From Mycolicibacterium sp. P1-5 (GTDB lineage Bacteria; Actinomycetota; Actinomycetes; Mycobacteriales; Mycobacteriaceae): a stretch of DNA of 64,000 nucleotides. Positions 17,218 to 27,289 of the stretch are shown here, piece by piece (the stretch's first letter is position 1; each line of letters opens with the position of its first letter). The notes under the pieces are model-generated. The model worked only from the letters and a program-made list of their open reading frames with translations, was not told where the DNA came from and did not search any database. The translations under genes and the position numbers were made by a program. Location of the stretch: positions 29,941-93,940 of the forward strand of contig NZ_NPKT01000023.1 of the NCBI RefSeq assembly GCF_008329565.1, read 5' to 3'.

Positions 17218-18702
17218 TTACGGCCGCACGCCGATCGTCTTCATGTCGAGGTACTCCCGATAGCCTTCATCGCCATTGCGGTGGCCGAGCCCGCTCTGTT
17301 TGGTGCCGCCGAACGGGCTGGTGATGCCGAAGAACGAGTGTCCATTGGTGGTGACACTGCCGGTCCGTAGCCGCAGGGCGATGTTCAGCGCGCGCTCGTC
17401 GTCACCGCTGGTGACATCTCCGGAGAGCCCATAGATCGTGTTGTTGGCGATCTCGACGGCCTCGTCGTCGGTGTCGTACGGAGTCACGGTGATCACCGGC
17501 CCGAAGATTTCGGTCTGAGCGATCTCCGACGTCGGATCTACGTCCGCGAGCAGGGTCGGCTGCACGTAGTAGCCGGTCGGCAGGCTCTCCGGTACGCCGC
17601 CGCCGGTGACGAGCCTGGCACCGTCGGCGATGCCGGACTGGATCAGGCTCAGGCTCTTGTCGCGCTGCATGCCACTGATTTGCGGGCCCTGCATGATGCC
17701 CGGAGTCCACGGGTCGCCGACCGGAAAGTTCTCCATCATGGACTTGAGGATCTCGAGGCCTTCGTCATACCTGCTGCGCGGCAACAGAACTCGGCTGGAA
17801 AGGATGCAGCTCTGACCCGACATGACACAGGCGAACATCGCTGCCATCGGCAGGCATGCGCCGAAATCCGCGTCGTCGCAGACGATGTGGGTCGACTTGC
17901 CGCCGAGCTCCAGCAGGGTCTTCTTGACCGTCGAGGCGCCCGCGGCCAGGATCGCCCGGCCGGTGGCGGTGGATCCGGTGAACGTGACCATGTCCACCCG
18001 CGGATCGGCCGACAGGGCCGCACCGACCTCGTTGGCGTTGGAGGTGACGACGTTGAACACCCCCGCCGGGATGTCGGTCTTCTCCGCGATGATGCGACCG
18101 AGCTCGGTCCCCGACCACGGGGTGAGCTGGGCCGGCTTGAGCACCACGGTGTTGCCGGCCATCAGCGCCGGCACGGTCTCGGCGATGTTGAGGTAGAACG
18201 GGACGTTCCACGGCGTGATCGCGCCGACGACGCCGACCGGGTCGAACTGGAGCATGCGCCGGGCCGGGCCCAGCTGGGTCTCGTGGATCCCGGTGTCGAC
18301 GAGGTAGTCGAAGTTTCGGCCGTGTTCGGCCCAGTGCTTCACCTCGGCGATCGGGCTCTCGATCTGGGAACCGCTTACCGAGACCGGGCAGCCTACCTCG
18401 GTGATCACGATGCGTCGCAACCGTTCCTGCTCTTCGGTCAAAGCCTCGTGCAGCTGGTTGAGGCAGTGGTAGCGGAACTCGAGATCGCGCGACCAGTCGC
18501 CTCGGTCGAACGCCCGGCGCGCGGCGGCCGTCGCTCGCTCGACGTCAGTCACGGTGCCGTCGGTGGCTTGCCCAACCACTTCCTCGGAGGCCGGATGCTC
18601 GACGTCGAACAAAGCACCGGAGTCGGTCAGGCGCAGCTCGCCGTCGATGAGCATTCGCTGCTCGCCGGCCAGCACACCCGTGTCAGCGTCGACATTGGTC
18701 AT
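17218..18702 (-). CDS. NAD(P)-dependent aldehyde dehydrogenase
   Basis: This 494-residue protein has the full ALDH layout: oxyanion Asn166 (TPWNVPF), cofactor loop FTGSTATG, general base Glu265 (LELGG) and nucleophile Cys299 (GQSC). It oxidises an aldehyde to the acid (or acyl-CoA) with NAD(P). It stands alone, divergent from the DUF1330 gene across a 74-bp promoter region. The substrate cannot be read from sequence. Confidence 0.92.
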   Translation of the reverse strand: MTNVDADTGVLAGEQRMLIDGELRLTDSGALFDVEHPASEEVVGQATDGTVTDVERATAAARRAFDRGDWSRDLEFRYHCLNQLHEALTEEQERLRRIVITEVGCPVSVSGSQIESPIAEVKHWAEHGRNFDYLVDTGIHETQLGPARRMLQFDPVGVVGAITPWNVPFYLNIAETVPALMAGNTVVLKPAQLTPWSGTELGRIIAEKTDIPAGVFNVVTSNANEVGAALSADPRVDMVTFTGSTATGRAILAAGASTVKKTLLELGGKSTHIVCDDADFGACLPMAAMFACVMSGQSCILSSRVLLPRSRYDEGLEILKSMMENFPVGDPWTPGIMQGPQISGMQRDKSLSLIQSGIADGARLVTGGGVPESLPTGYYVQPTLLADVDPTSEIAQTEIFGPVITVTPYDTDDEAVEIANNTIYGLSGDVTSGDDERALNIALRLRTGSVTTNGHSFFGITSPFGGTKQSGLGHRNGDEGYREYLDMKTIGVRP

Positions 18703-18776
18703 TGCATTTACCCCCAGTGGCGTGGAAACCTGTCACTCGAATTGCGAGAACTGCATTCTCACACGAGAGGAACGCC

Positions 18777-19061
18777 ATGGCCAAGGGGTACGTCATCTTG
18801 ACCGAGGACATCAAAGACCCGGAAGGGATGAAGGCGTACGGCAAGGCCGCCGGTGCCGCCATGGGCGGTGTCAAGGTGCTTGCTGTCGAGACCAAACCCC
18901 AAGTGCTCGAGGGCAATTGGCATGGTCACCAGACCGTGGTGCTGGAGTTCGAGTCGGTCGAAGCTGCGCAGGCCTGGTACGACTCGGATGCCTACCGCGC
19001 CGCGCGGGAGCTGCGGCACGCCGCCGCCGACACCAACGCGGTGATCCTCTCGGGGTTCTGA
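18777..19061 (+). CDS. DUF1330 family protein
   Basis: This 94-residue protein (MAKGYVILTEDIKDPEGMKAYG) has the dimeric alpha/beta-barrel layout of DUF1330, with WHGHQTVVLEFESVEAAQAWYDSDAYRAA split over the second half. The start at 18777 is supported by GAGAGG upstream. A longer open frame begins 75 bases earlier but its extra residues look non-coding. The family has no defined biochemical role. It ends one base before the convergent scoB stop. Confidence 0.85.
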   Translation: MAKGYVILTEDIKDPEGMKAYGKAAGAAMGGVKVLAVETKPQVLEGNWHGHQTVVLEFESVEAAQAWYDSDAYRAARELRHAAADTNAVILSGF

Positions 19062-19062
19062 G

Positions 19063-19725
19063 CTACCACAGCTCGACGGCCAGCTCGGGTTCGGTCGCGG
19101 CGACGATGTTGTCGGTGCTCACCCCGGGCGCCAGCTCGCGCAGCACCAGGGTGCCGTCGCCGACGACGTCGATCACGCCGAGGTTGGTGATGATCCGATC
19201 GACCACGCCGACACCGGTCAGCGGCAGAGAGCATTGCCTGACGATCTTCGGGTTGCCTGCGCGGTCGGTGTGCTCCATCAGGACGATGACGCGCGCCGCA
19301 CCGTGCACGAGATCCATCGCGCCGCCCATGCCCTTGACCATCTTGCCGGGCACCATCCAGTTGGCCAGGTCGCCGGTCTGCGACACCTCCATGCCGCCCA
19401 GCACCGCGGTGTCGATGTGGCCGCCGCGAATCATGCCGAACGACAACGCCGAATCGAAGAACGCGGCCCCGGGCTGGACGGTCACCGTTTCCTTGCCCGC
19501 GTTGATCAGGTCGGCGTCGACCGCCTCGTCGGTGGGGTAGGGCCCGGTGCCCAGGATGCCGTTCTCGGAGTGCAGGGTCACCCGCACGTCGGGTCGCAGA
19601 TAGCTCGGGATCAGGGTGGGCAGCCCGATGCCGAGGTTGACGTATTCGCCGTCGATCATCTCGGCGGCGGCCCGGGCCGCCATCTGGTCGCGGGTCCATC
19701 CCGTCGCGGTCGCTGCGTCAGTCAT
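19063..19725 (-). CDS. scoB: 3-oxoacid CoA-transferase, subunit B
   Basis: This 220-residue family I CoA-transferase beta subunit carries the catalytic glutamate in SENG (Glu54) and the GMGGAMDLV motif. With subunit A it moves CoA from succinyl-CoA to a 3-oxoacid such as acetoacetate, linking beta-oxidation products to central metabolism. It overlaps the scoA stop by one base. The scoA/scoB order and sizes match Rv2504c/Rv2503c of M. tuberculosis. Confidence 0.93.
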   Translation of the reverse strand: MTDAATATGWTRDQMAARAAAEMIDGEYVNLGIGLPTLIPSYLRPDVRVTLHSENGILGTGPYPTDEAVDADLINAGKETVTVQPGAAFFDSALSFGMIRGGHIDTAVLGGMEVSQTGDLANWMVPGKMVKGMGGAMDLVHGAARVIVLMEHTDRAGNPKIVRQCSLPLTGVGVVDRIITNLGVIDVVGDGTLVLRELAPGVSTDNIVAATEPELAVELW

Positions 19726-20486
19726 CAGTTCGTTTCCTCCGAGCGGACGGTCCGCTTCTCGATGCGCTTGTCCTGCGGTCCGGTGTGCACAATGCGGTTG
19801 ATGAACACACCGGGCAGATGCACGGTCGCCGGATCAAGCTCACCGGGCTCGACCAATTCCTCGACCTGGGCGATGGCAATGCGGCCGGCCATCGCGCACA
19901 GCGGGTTGAAGTTCATCGCCGATCGGTTGAACACCAGGTTGCCGTAGGTATCCCCGCGCTTGGCGTGCACCAGCGCGAAATCGGCGTTGATCGACTCTTC
20001 CAGTACGTAGCGCTTGTCGCCGAACGCGCGAGTCTCCTTGGGCGGCGAGGCGATTGCCACCGAGCCGTCCTGCCCGTAGCGCCACGGCAGTCCGCCATCG
20101 GAGACGACGCTGCCGACACCGGCGGGCGTGTAGAAGGCGGGGATCCCGGCACCGCCCGCGCGCAGCCGTTCGGCCAGGGTGCCCTGCGGGGTGAGCTCGA
20201 CCTCGAGCTCCCCGGCCAGGTACTGTCGGGCGAACTCCTTGTTCTCTCCGACATAGGATGCGGTGATACGGCGGATACGCTTGTCGGACAACAGGATCCC
20301 TAACCCGTAGTCATCGACTCCGCAGTTGTTCGAGAACACCTCGAGGTCGGTCACGCCCGCGTCCAGCAGCGCTTGGATCAATCGATCGGGTATGCCGCAC
20401 AGTCCGAATCCGCCCACGGCCAACGTCGCACCGCTGGGGATGTCGGCAACCGCACTGGCGGCCGACTCGTACACCTTCGAAGTCAT
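19725..20486 (-). CDS. scoA: 3-oxoacid CoA-transferase, subunit A
   Basis: This 253-residue alpha subunit has the glycine-rich GGFGLCGIPD near residue 26 and SNNCGVDDYGLG, both typical of family I CoA-transferase A subunits. The ATG is preceded by GGAAGGGACG. It is first in the scoAB operon and divergent from an IclR regulator. A palindrome (20509-20527) lies 23 bp before the start, suggesting direct control by that regulator. Confidence 0.93.
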   Translation of the reverse strand: MTSKVYESAASAVADIPSGATLAVGGFGLCGIPDRLIQALLDAGVTDLEVFSNNCGVDDYGLGILLSDKRIRRITASYVGENKEFARQYLAGELEVELTPQGTLAERLRAGGAGIPAFYTPAGVGSVVSDGGLPWRYGQDGSVAIASPPKETRAFGDKRYVLEESINADFALVHAKRGDTYGNLVFNRSAMNFNPLCAMAGRIAIAQVEELVEPGELDPATVHLPGVFINRIVHTGPQDKRIEKRTVRSEETN

Positions 20487-20508
20487 CGTCCCTTCCCAAA
20501 GTCAGCTG

Positions 20509-20527
20509 GCGTCCACTGAGTAAACGC
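20509..20527. promoter_or_regulatory. IclR-type operator, scoA side
   Basis: GCGTCCACTGAGTAAACGC is a 9-1-9 inverted repeat with two mismatched pairs and the same half-site as the perfect copy at 20620-20638. It lies just upstream of the scoA ribosome binding site, so binding there should block scoAB transcription. Confidence 0.75.
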
Positions 20528-20551
20528 TGGGTTCCCACTCAACAAGTACTG

Positions 20552-20575
20552 CCCTGAGCAGTCAACCGCTCAGGG
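20552..20575. promoter_or_regulatory. Inverted repeat in the scoA/iclR intergenic region
   Basis: CCCTGAGC (20552-20559) and GCTCAGGG (20568-20575) are perfect 8-bp arms around an 8-base spacer, midway between the two operator copies. It could be a second protein-binding site or a hairpin in a leader transcript. Confidence 0.5.
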
Positions 20576-20619
20576 AAACCGTAGCGACAATGTTCGCAGT
20601 GCGGTAATCGCTCGCTCAC

Positions 20620-20638
20620 GCGTCCACTCAGTGGACGC
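20620..20638. promoter_or_regulatory. IclR-type operator, regulator side
   Basis: GCGTCCACTCAGTGGACGC is a perfect 9-1-9 palindrome. It ends 14 bp before the GTG of the IclR gene, which suggests autoregulation. Confidence 0.8.
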
Positions 20639-20652
20639 TACGATCAACGTCT

Positions 20653-21408
20653 GTGACCGACCGAAACGTCGTCGCGCGCGTCGCCGCGTTGTTGGGTGCC
20701 GTCGGCGCCGCGGAGCCAACGGGCGCCTCGACGACGGAGGTGGGCCGGGTGACTGCGCTCGCCCGCCCGACCGCGCACCGGCTGCTCACCTCGCTGGCCG
20801 AGGTGGGACTGATCGACCGCGACGCCAAGACCGGGCGATGGCTGCTCGGACCGGAGATGTATCTGTTGGGGGCCGTGGCCGCCAATAGGTACGACGTCAC
20901 CGACAAAGCCCGGGAGGTGGTCACCCGCCTGGCCGCCGAGACCGGCGAGAGCGCCTTCTTCTCCGCCCGGCGCGGTGACGAGACGGTCTGTCTGCTGAGT
21001 GTCGAAGGCAGCTTCCCGCTGCGGTCCCATGTCCTGCGGGAAGGCATCCGGTTCCCGCTGGGGGTGGCGTCAGCCGGGCTGGCGATCCTGAGTCACCTTC
21101 CCGCCGACGAGGTCGACGCCTACTTCGCCCGCGCGCTGCCGGGAGCGGCCTGGGGCGGCGACCACACCGAGGAGTCGATTCGGGCCCGGGTCGAGGCGAC
21201 CCGGCTCACCGGATACGCGGTGAACCCGGCGTTGATCGTGGAGGGCAGTTGGGGCATCGCCGCCGCGGTGTTCGACCGCAACAGCCGGCCGGGCTGGGCG
21301 CTGAGCCTCACGGGGGTGGAAACCCGGTTCCGTGCCGACCGTCGCCACGAACTCGGCACGCTGCTGCTCGAGGCGGCACATCTTTTGTCCGGGCGGCTCG
21401 GCTCATAG
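20653..21408 (+). CDS. IclR-family transcriptional regulator
   Basis: This 251-residue protein has an N-terminal winged helix (residues 5-65; TTEVGRVTALARPTAHRLLTSL) and a C-terminal IclR effector domain (residues 75-250). The effector domain includes GESAFFSARRGDETVCLLSVEG and FPLGVASAGLAILSHL. It is divergent from scoAB and flanked by two 19-bp palindromes, so it probably controls scoAB and itself in response to a small acid or CoA-pathway intermediate. GTG start; an upstream ribosome binding site is weak. Confidence 0.9.
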   Translation: MTDRNVVARVAALLGAVGAAEPTGASTTEVGRVTALARPTAHRLLTSLAEVGLIDRDAKTGRWLLGPEMYLLGAVAANRYDVTDKAREVVTRLAAETGESAFFSARRGDETVCLLSVEGSFPLRSHVLREGIRFPLGVASAGLAILSHLPADEVDAYFARALPGAAWGGDHTEESIRARVEATRLTGYAVNPALIVEGSWGIAAAVFDRNSRPGWALSLTGVETRFRADRRHELGTLLLEAAHLLSGRLGS

Positions 21409-21505
21409 CGGCCGCAGGCCTCACCAGTGCTTTCGGCGAAATCTGCACACGACTTGCCCAAAGCGGTATTGGCATTCTCTTAAACTGCAAGTACGGTATC
21501 CAGCG

Positions 21506-23082
<1,577 letters not shown>

Positions 23083-23083
<1 letters not shown>

Positions 23084-23481
23084 TGGGTGCACGCATCCTG
23101 GTGGCCAAGCCCGGCTTGGACGGCCACGACCGCGGTGCCAAGATCGTCGCTCGCGCGCTACGCGACGCCGGCTTCGAGGTGATCTACACCGGGATCCGTC
23201 AGCGCATCGAGGACATCGTGTCGATCGCGCTGCAGGAAGATGTTGCGGTGGTGGGCCTTTCGATCCTCTCCGGTGCGCATCTGGCCCTGACCAAGCGGAT
23301 CGTCGACGCGCTGCGGGAGGCCGACGCCGGCGATATCGCGGTGATCGTCGGCGGCACGATTCCGCAGAGCGATGTGTCCAAGCTGCTGGAAGTCGGTGCC
23401 GCGGCGGTGTTTCCGACCGGAACATCGCTGGACACCCTGGTGACCGACGTCCGCGCGCTGACCTCAGAACAGGGGGTGTGA
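23083..23481 (+). CDS. B12-binding small subunit of acyl-CoA mutase
   Basis: This 132-residue B12-binding Rossmann domain has the base-off motif D13-x-H15-x2-G18 (GLDGHDRGAK), the SxL region (GLSILSGAH) and the lower-loop GG (VGGTIP). It supplies adenosylcobalamin to the large subunit encoded immediately upstream, with which it overlaps by one base. The MeaB chaperone gene at 31071 probably guards this enzyme. The internal start at 23083 is preferred to one 33 bases upstream within the large subunit gene. Confidence 0.95.
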
Positions 23482-23484
23482 GTA

Positions 23485-24441
23485 ATGCGTCTTGGCGTGA
23501 TGATCGGTGCCGAGCGGGGCGACATGGCCCGCAAGGTGAAAAAGCTGCTCGAAGACATCGAGTGGGCCGAGGCCGCCGGCTTCGACACCGCCTGGATGCC
23601 GCAGGTGCCTAACGACTATGACGCGCTGACGATGGTCGCGCAGATGGGTGCCCGCACCTCACGCATCGAGCTGGGTACCGCGGTGGTTCCGCTGCAGGCG
23701 CAGCACCCGATCGCGCTGGCCCGCCAGGCCCTGTCGGTGCATGCCGGCGCCGGCAACCGGCTGGCGCTGGGTGTTGGCCCCTCGCACCACTGGATCATCC
23801 GCGACATGCTGGGCCTGCCCTACGAGAAGCCGGCCTCCTACACCCGGGACTACCTCGAGGTGCTCAACGCCGCACTGGCCGGCCCGGGTGACGTGGACGT
23901 GGAGAACGACACCTTTACTGTGCACAATCCGACTGTGCTGCAGGCGGAGTCACCACTTCCGGTGCTGCTGGCCGCGCTGGGTCCGGTGATGCTGCAGATC
24001 GCCGGTGAACTCACCGACGGCACCGTGTTGTGGATGGCCGACGAGCGGGCGATCGGCGATCACATCGCGCCCCGGATCAACAAGGCCGCCGAGAACGTCG
24101 GGCGCCCGGCGCCGCGCATCGTCGCCGGAATCCCGGTGTGCCTGTGCGCGAATTCCGAGATCGACGCGGCCAAGGAACGGGCCAACCGCATCCTCGCCGA
24201 GGCAGAGACGTCGCCCAACTATCAGAAGCTGCTCGACCGCGGCGACGCACGTGACGTCGGTGACCTCTGCGCGGCCGGCGACGAAGAGGCGATCCTGCAG
24301 CGATTCCGTTCGTTCGCTGACGCCGGGGTGACCGACCTGTCGGTGCGGCTGTTGCCGATCGGGGAGACCCGCGATGAGTTGGTGGCGTCGAAATACCGTA
24401 CCCGCGAGGTGATTGCGCAACTCGGCGCCGAGGTTCGATGA
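23485..24441 (+). CDS. LLM-class (F420-type) flavin-dependent oxidoreductase
   Basis: This 318-residue luciferase-like barrel contains RIELGTAVVPLQAQHPIALARQALSV (split over residues 62-90), LALGVGPSHH and VLLAALGPVMLQIAGELTDG, typical of mycobacterial F420-dependent LLM proteins. Such enzymes move hydride to or from an alcohol, aldehyde or enone. It starts three bases after the B12 subunit stop, so it belongs to the mutase operon and probably acts on a pathway intermediate. Cofactor choice between F420 and FMN is not proven. Confidence 0.87.
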   Translation: MRLGVMIGAERGDMARKVKKLLEDIEWAEAAGFDTAWMPQVPNDYDALTMVAQMGARTSRIELGTAVVPLQAQHPIALARQALSVHAGAGNRLALGVGPSHHWIIRDMLGLPYEKPASYTRDYLEVLNAALAGPGDVDVENDTFTVHNPTVLQAESPLPVLLAALGPVMLQIAGELTDGTVLWMADERAIGDHIAPRINKAAENVGRPAPRIVAGIPVCLCANSEIDAAKERANRILAEAETSPNYQKLLDRGDARDVGDLCAAGDEEAILQRFRSFADAGVTDLSVRLLPIGETRDELVASKYRTREVIAQLGAEVR

Positions 24442-24451
24442 AGGAGCCCCG

Positions 24452-25504
24452 ATGAAAGAGGCCCCGATTAAAGGACCATTGTCCGGCGTCCGCATCCTCG
24501 AGGTCGGGACCATGCTGGCCGGGCCGTACGCCACGATGCTCCTTGCCGATCTCGGTGCGCAGGTCATCAAGATCGAGCCGCCCGGCGGTGAGATCTCCCG
24601 TCAGGTGGGGATGAGCTACTTCGCCAGCCTGAATCGCAACAAACGCAGCGTCTGCCTGGACCTGGCGTCCGAAGCCGGGCAGCGGCGGCTGGCTGAGCTC
24701 GCCGCCGAATCCGATGCACTGCTGGTCAATATGAAGCCCTCGGTGATCCGGCGCTTCGGCCTCACCTACGAGGCCCTGCGCAAGCACAACGAGAAGATCG
24801 TGTGTGTCGCGCTGACCGGCTACGGGCTCGACGGCGGCGACGACCCGGCCTTCGACTACGTGATCCAGGCAGCCACCGGTATCGCCGCGATGACCGGCGA
24901 CCCGGACGCCCCGCCGACCCTTCCGGGCTACTCGTCGGCCGACAACTCCACCGGATTGACCGCGGCGCTGGGCCTTCTCGCGATGATCGTCTCCGGTGAA
25001 GGAGGACAGGTCGACGTCTCGCTCCGCGACGTCATGTTCTCGCAGCTGAATTACCGCGCCTCGGCCTACCTCAACGACGGCGTGCACCCACGTCGGCATC
25101 CGTTCGGTGCCCACTCGTTTTATGTTCCCGCGCAGCTGTTTCCGACCGCCGACGGGTATCTGGCGCTGTTCGTCACCCACGACGGCTTCTGGAAGATCTT
25201 CGCGGCGGGGGCCGGCATCGAGGGCTTCCACACCATGGCCGAGCGCTCAGCGCGCCGCGACGAAGTGCTCGCGATCGTGACGGGTGCCCTCGCCGCCGAC
25301 ACCGCGGTGGGCTGGGAGGCGCGGCTGCGTCCGCTCGGCATTCCGGCGGCCGCCGTGCGCTCGCTTCCCGACGCCCTCGAGGCGACACCGGAGGTTATCG
25401 TCACCGCCGGGGATTACCGTCTGGTCGGCAGCCCGGTGCGGGTGGCCGGTTACCAGCCGGATTACCTGCCGCCGCCGGTACTCGACGAGTTTCAGTCGTC
25501 GTAG
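24452..25504 (+). CDS. CaiB/BaiF family III CoA-transferase
   Basis: This 350-residue protein opens with LSGVRILEVGTMLAGPYATMLLADLGAQVIKIE, split as the standard N-terminal motif. SSADNSTGLTAALGLL holds the catalytic aspartate position. It transfers CoA between carboxylic acids without ATP. The start at 24452 has AAGGAG six bases upstream; a longer frame begins inside the LLM gene. It is the last gene of the mutase operon and overlaps the convergent ferredoxin gene by 13 bp. It probably activates or recycles a pathway acid. Confidence 0.9.
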   Translation: MKEAPIKGPLSGVRILEVGTMLAGPYATMLLADLGAQVIKIEPPGGEISRQVGMSYFASLNRNKRSVCLDLASEAGQRRLAELAAESDALLVNMKPSVIRRFGLTYEALRKHNEKIVCVALTGYGLDGGDDPAFDYVIQAATGIAAMTGDPDAPPTLPGYSSADNSTGLTAALGLLAMIVSGEGGQVDVSLRDVMFSQLNYRASAYLNDGVHPRRHPFGAHSFYVPAQLFPTADGYLALFVTHDGFWKIFAAGAGIEGFHTMAERSARRDEVLAIVTGALAADTAVGWEARLRPLGIPAAAVRSLPDALEATPEVIVTAGDYRLVGSPVRVAGYQPDYLPPPVLDEFQSS

Positions 25505-25764
25505 CTGACGGTCACGTCCGTCTCGGGTACGCCCTGGCAGGTGAGGACCAAGCCTTCATCGACCTCGCTGTCGTCGAGAACTTCGTTCACCCGCATCTTC
25601 ACCACGCCTTCGGTGACCGTCGCGATGCAGGTGCCACAGTTTCCGGCCTCGCAGCTGTACGGGGGGGTCAAGCCGGCGCGACGGGCGGTCTCCAGCACCG
25701 TCTCACCGCCGTTGACCGGCACTGTCACCGTCGTACCGTCCAGCGTGATGGTCGCCGTGCTCAC
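25492..25764 (-). CDS. Plant-type [2Fe-2S] ferredoxin
   Basis: This 90-residue ferredoxin has cluster ligands Cys38, Cys43, Cys46 (CEAGNCGTC) and Cys76. The GTG start at 25764 is preceded by GAGGAG; a TTG 12 bases upstream overlaps that site and is less likely. It is transcribed alone from a promoter region shared with the acyl-CoA synthetase operon, which carries a TetR-type palindrome. A likely electron donor for the Rieske oxygenase of the island. Confidence 0.9.
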   Translation of the reverse strand: MSTATITLDGTTVTVPVNGGETVLETARRAGLTPPYSCEAGNCGTCIATVTEGVVKMRVNEVLDDSEVDEGLVLTCQGVPETDVTVSYDD

Positions 25765-25804
25765 TTCTCTCCTCAACGTTTGCGCAGTATCATTCTACCC
25801 AGAT

Positions 25805-25819
25805 GAGAATACAGTTCTC
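25805..25819. promoter_or_regulatory. TetR-type operator, ferredoxin/acyl-CoA synthetase
   Basis: GAGAATACAGTTCTC sits between the divergent ferredoxin (start 25764) and acyl-CoA synthetase (start 25877) genes. It matches the GAGAA-N5-TTCTC family found before several units of the island. Confidence 0.75.
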
Positions 25820-25825
25820 TACTGA

Positions 25826-25840
25826 CGATAGTATGTTCTC
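25826..25840. promoter_or_regulatory. Half-conserved second TetR-type site
   Basis: CGATAGTATGTTCTC keeps the right half (TATGTTCTC, identical to the site before the TetR gene) but not the left. It follows the full site by six bases and may be a weaker adjacent binding site. Confidence 0.4.
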
Positions 25841-25876
25841 GCTTGTTGACCTGTCGATGGGATTGTCACTGACCAT

Positions 25877-27289
25877 GTGCGAGCGGACCGCGCGGTGAGC
25901 GACGTGAGAGTGCTTGCCTTCGAGGACCGCATCTACACACGATCTCAGGTCGATGCGCTGTCTGCGGGACTGGCCCGCACCCTTGCGAGCCGTGGCGTGA
26001 AGGCCGGCCAACGCGTCGCGCTCATGTCGTCCAACCGGCCGGAGTTCATCTTCGCCGTGCACGCCGTCTGGCAGCTCGGTGCGTCGGCGGTGTTGATCAG
26101 CCCGGCCTGGAAGGCGGCCGACGTCGGACACGCGCTCGAGGTGTCCCGTGCCGAACACGCTGTCGGGGATAACCCGGTATTGGCCGATTTGATGCCGATG
26201 CTCAGCCTCGACGAGCCCGTCGACCCGGGGGAGCCCACGGCGGTGCAGCCCGCCGACGATTCCGACGCCGTACTGGTGTTCAGCTCGGGCACCACGGGCA
26301 TGCCCAAAGCGGTCCGGCACACCCACGGTTCACTGGCCGTGAGCATCCGGCACTGGCGTCGCGCCCTGGGGCTCACGGCGGTCGATCGCATGCAAATCGT
26401 CACGCCGCCGTCGCACATCCTCGGCCTGCTCAACATCGCGACCGTGCTCGACGCCGGCGCCTGGATGCGTCTGCATCGCCGGTTCGACATCGACACCATG
26501 CTGCAGCATATCCAGGATGACCGTATCACCGTCGAAATGGCCGTCGCACCAATCGCATTGGCAATCGCATCGCATCCGAGACTCGAATCGTTCGACCTGT
26601 CCTCGCTGCGCTACATCATGTGGTGCGCCACCCCGGTCACCACAAGCGTGGCCGAGTCGATTACCCGGCGGACCGGCGTCGGCTGGATCTCGGCCTACGG
26701 CACCAGCGAGGTGCCGGTCATCGCGTGTTGCCCGCGCGAGGGGGCCCGCCTCGACACCGTCGGACGGCCGATCCCGCCGGTGCGCATCGTTTCCACGGAG
26801 ACCGGTGAGCCCGTCGACCCGGGCGCCGTCGGCGAGATTGAGGTGCGCTCGGATTCGGCGATGGCCGGATACTTGCCCGCCGACGCCAACGCCGACGCGT
26901 TCGACGACGGTTGGTACCGCACCGGCGACATCGGCTACCTCGACGACGGCTGGCTGCGCATCACCGACCGGCTCAAGGAAATGGTCAAGGTACGCGGCTT
27001 TCAAGTTGCGCCGGCCGAAGTGGAGTCGGTGCTGCATGGGCACCCCGCCGTGCGGGACTGCGCGGTGTTCGGCGTTCCCGACGATATGGGCGGGGAGGCC
27101 GTCATCGCCGCGGTCGTCATCGACGAGCCGATCTCCGCCGATGAGTTGGACGCGCTGATCGCCGAGAAGCTGGCGTCTTACAAACGTCCCCGTGACATTG
27201 TTTTCATGCCCGAAATCCCGCGCCTGCCATCGGGCAAGGCGTTGCGGCGAGTTCTCAAGGAGCAGTATGGACGCACGTCTGACCAGTGA
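25877..27289 (+). CDS. Acyl-CoA synthetase (AMP-forming)
   Basis: This 470-residue ANL-superfamily enzyme has P-loop FSSGTTGMPKAV, YGTSEVP, WYRTGDIG, hinge DRLKEMVKVRGFQV and the C-terminal catalytic lysine in PSGKALRR. It activates a carboxylic acid to its CoA thioester. It is slightly short at the N-terminus for the family; starts at GTG 25877 or 25895 are possible. First gene of an operon with two acyl-CoA dehydrogenases and an enoyl-CoA hydratase-like protein, downstream of TetR-type palindromes. Confidence 0.93.
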   Translation: MRADRAVSDVRVLAFEDRIYTRSQVDALSAGLARTLASRGVKAGQRVALMSSNRPEFIFAVHAVWQLGASAVLISPAWKAADVGHALEVSRAEHAVGDNPVLADLMPMLSLDEPVDPGEPTAVQPADDSDAVLVFSSGTTGMPKAVRHTHGSLAVSIRHWRRALGLTAVDRMQIVTPPSHILGLLNIATVLDAGAWMRLHRRFDIDTMLQHIQDDRITVEMAVAPIALAIASHPRLESFDLSSLRYIMWCATPVTTSVAESITRRTGVGWISAYGTSEVPVIACCPREGARLDTVGRPIPPVRIVSTETGEPVDPGAVGEIEVRSDSAMAGYLPADANADAFDDGWYRTGDIGYLDDGWLRITDRLKEMVKVRGFQVAPAEVESVLHGHPAVRDCAVFGVPDDMGGEAVIAAVVIDEPISADELDALIAEKLASYKRPRDIVFMPEIPRLPSGKALRRVLKEQYGRTSDQ

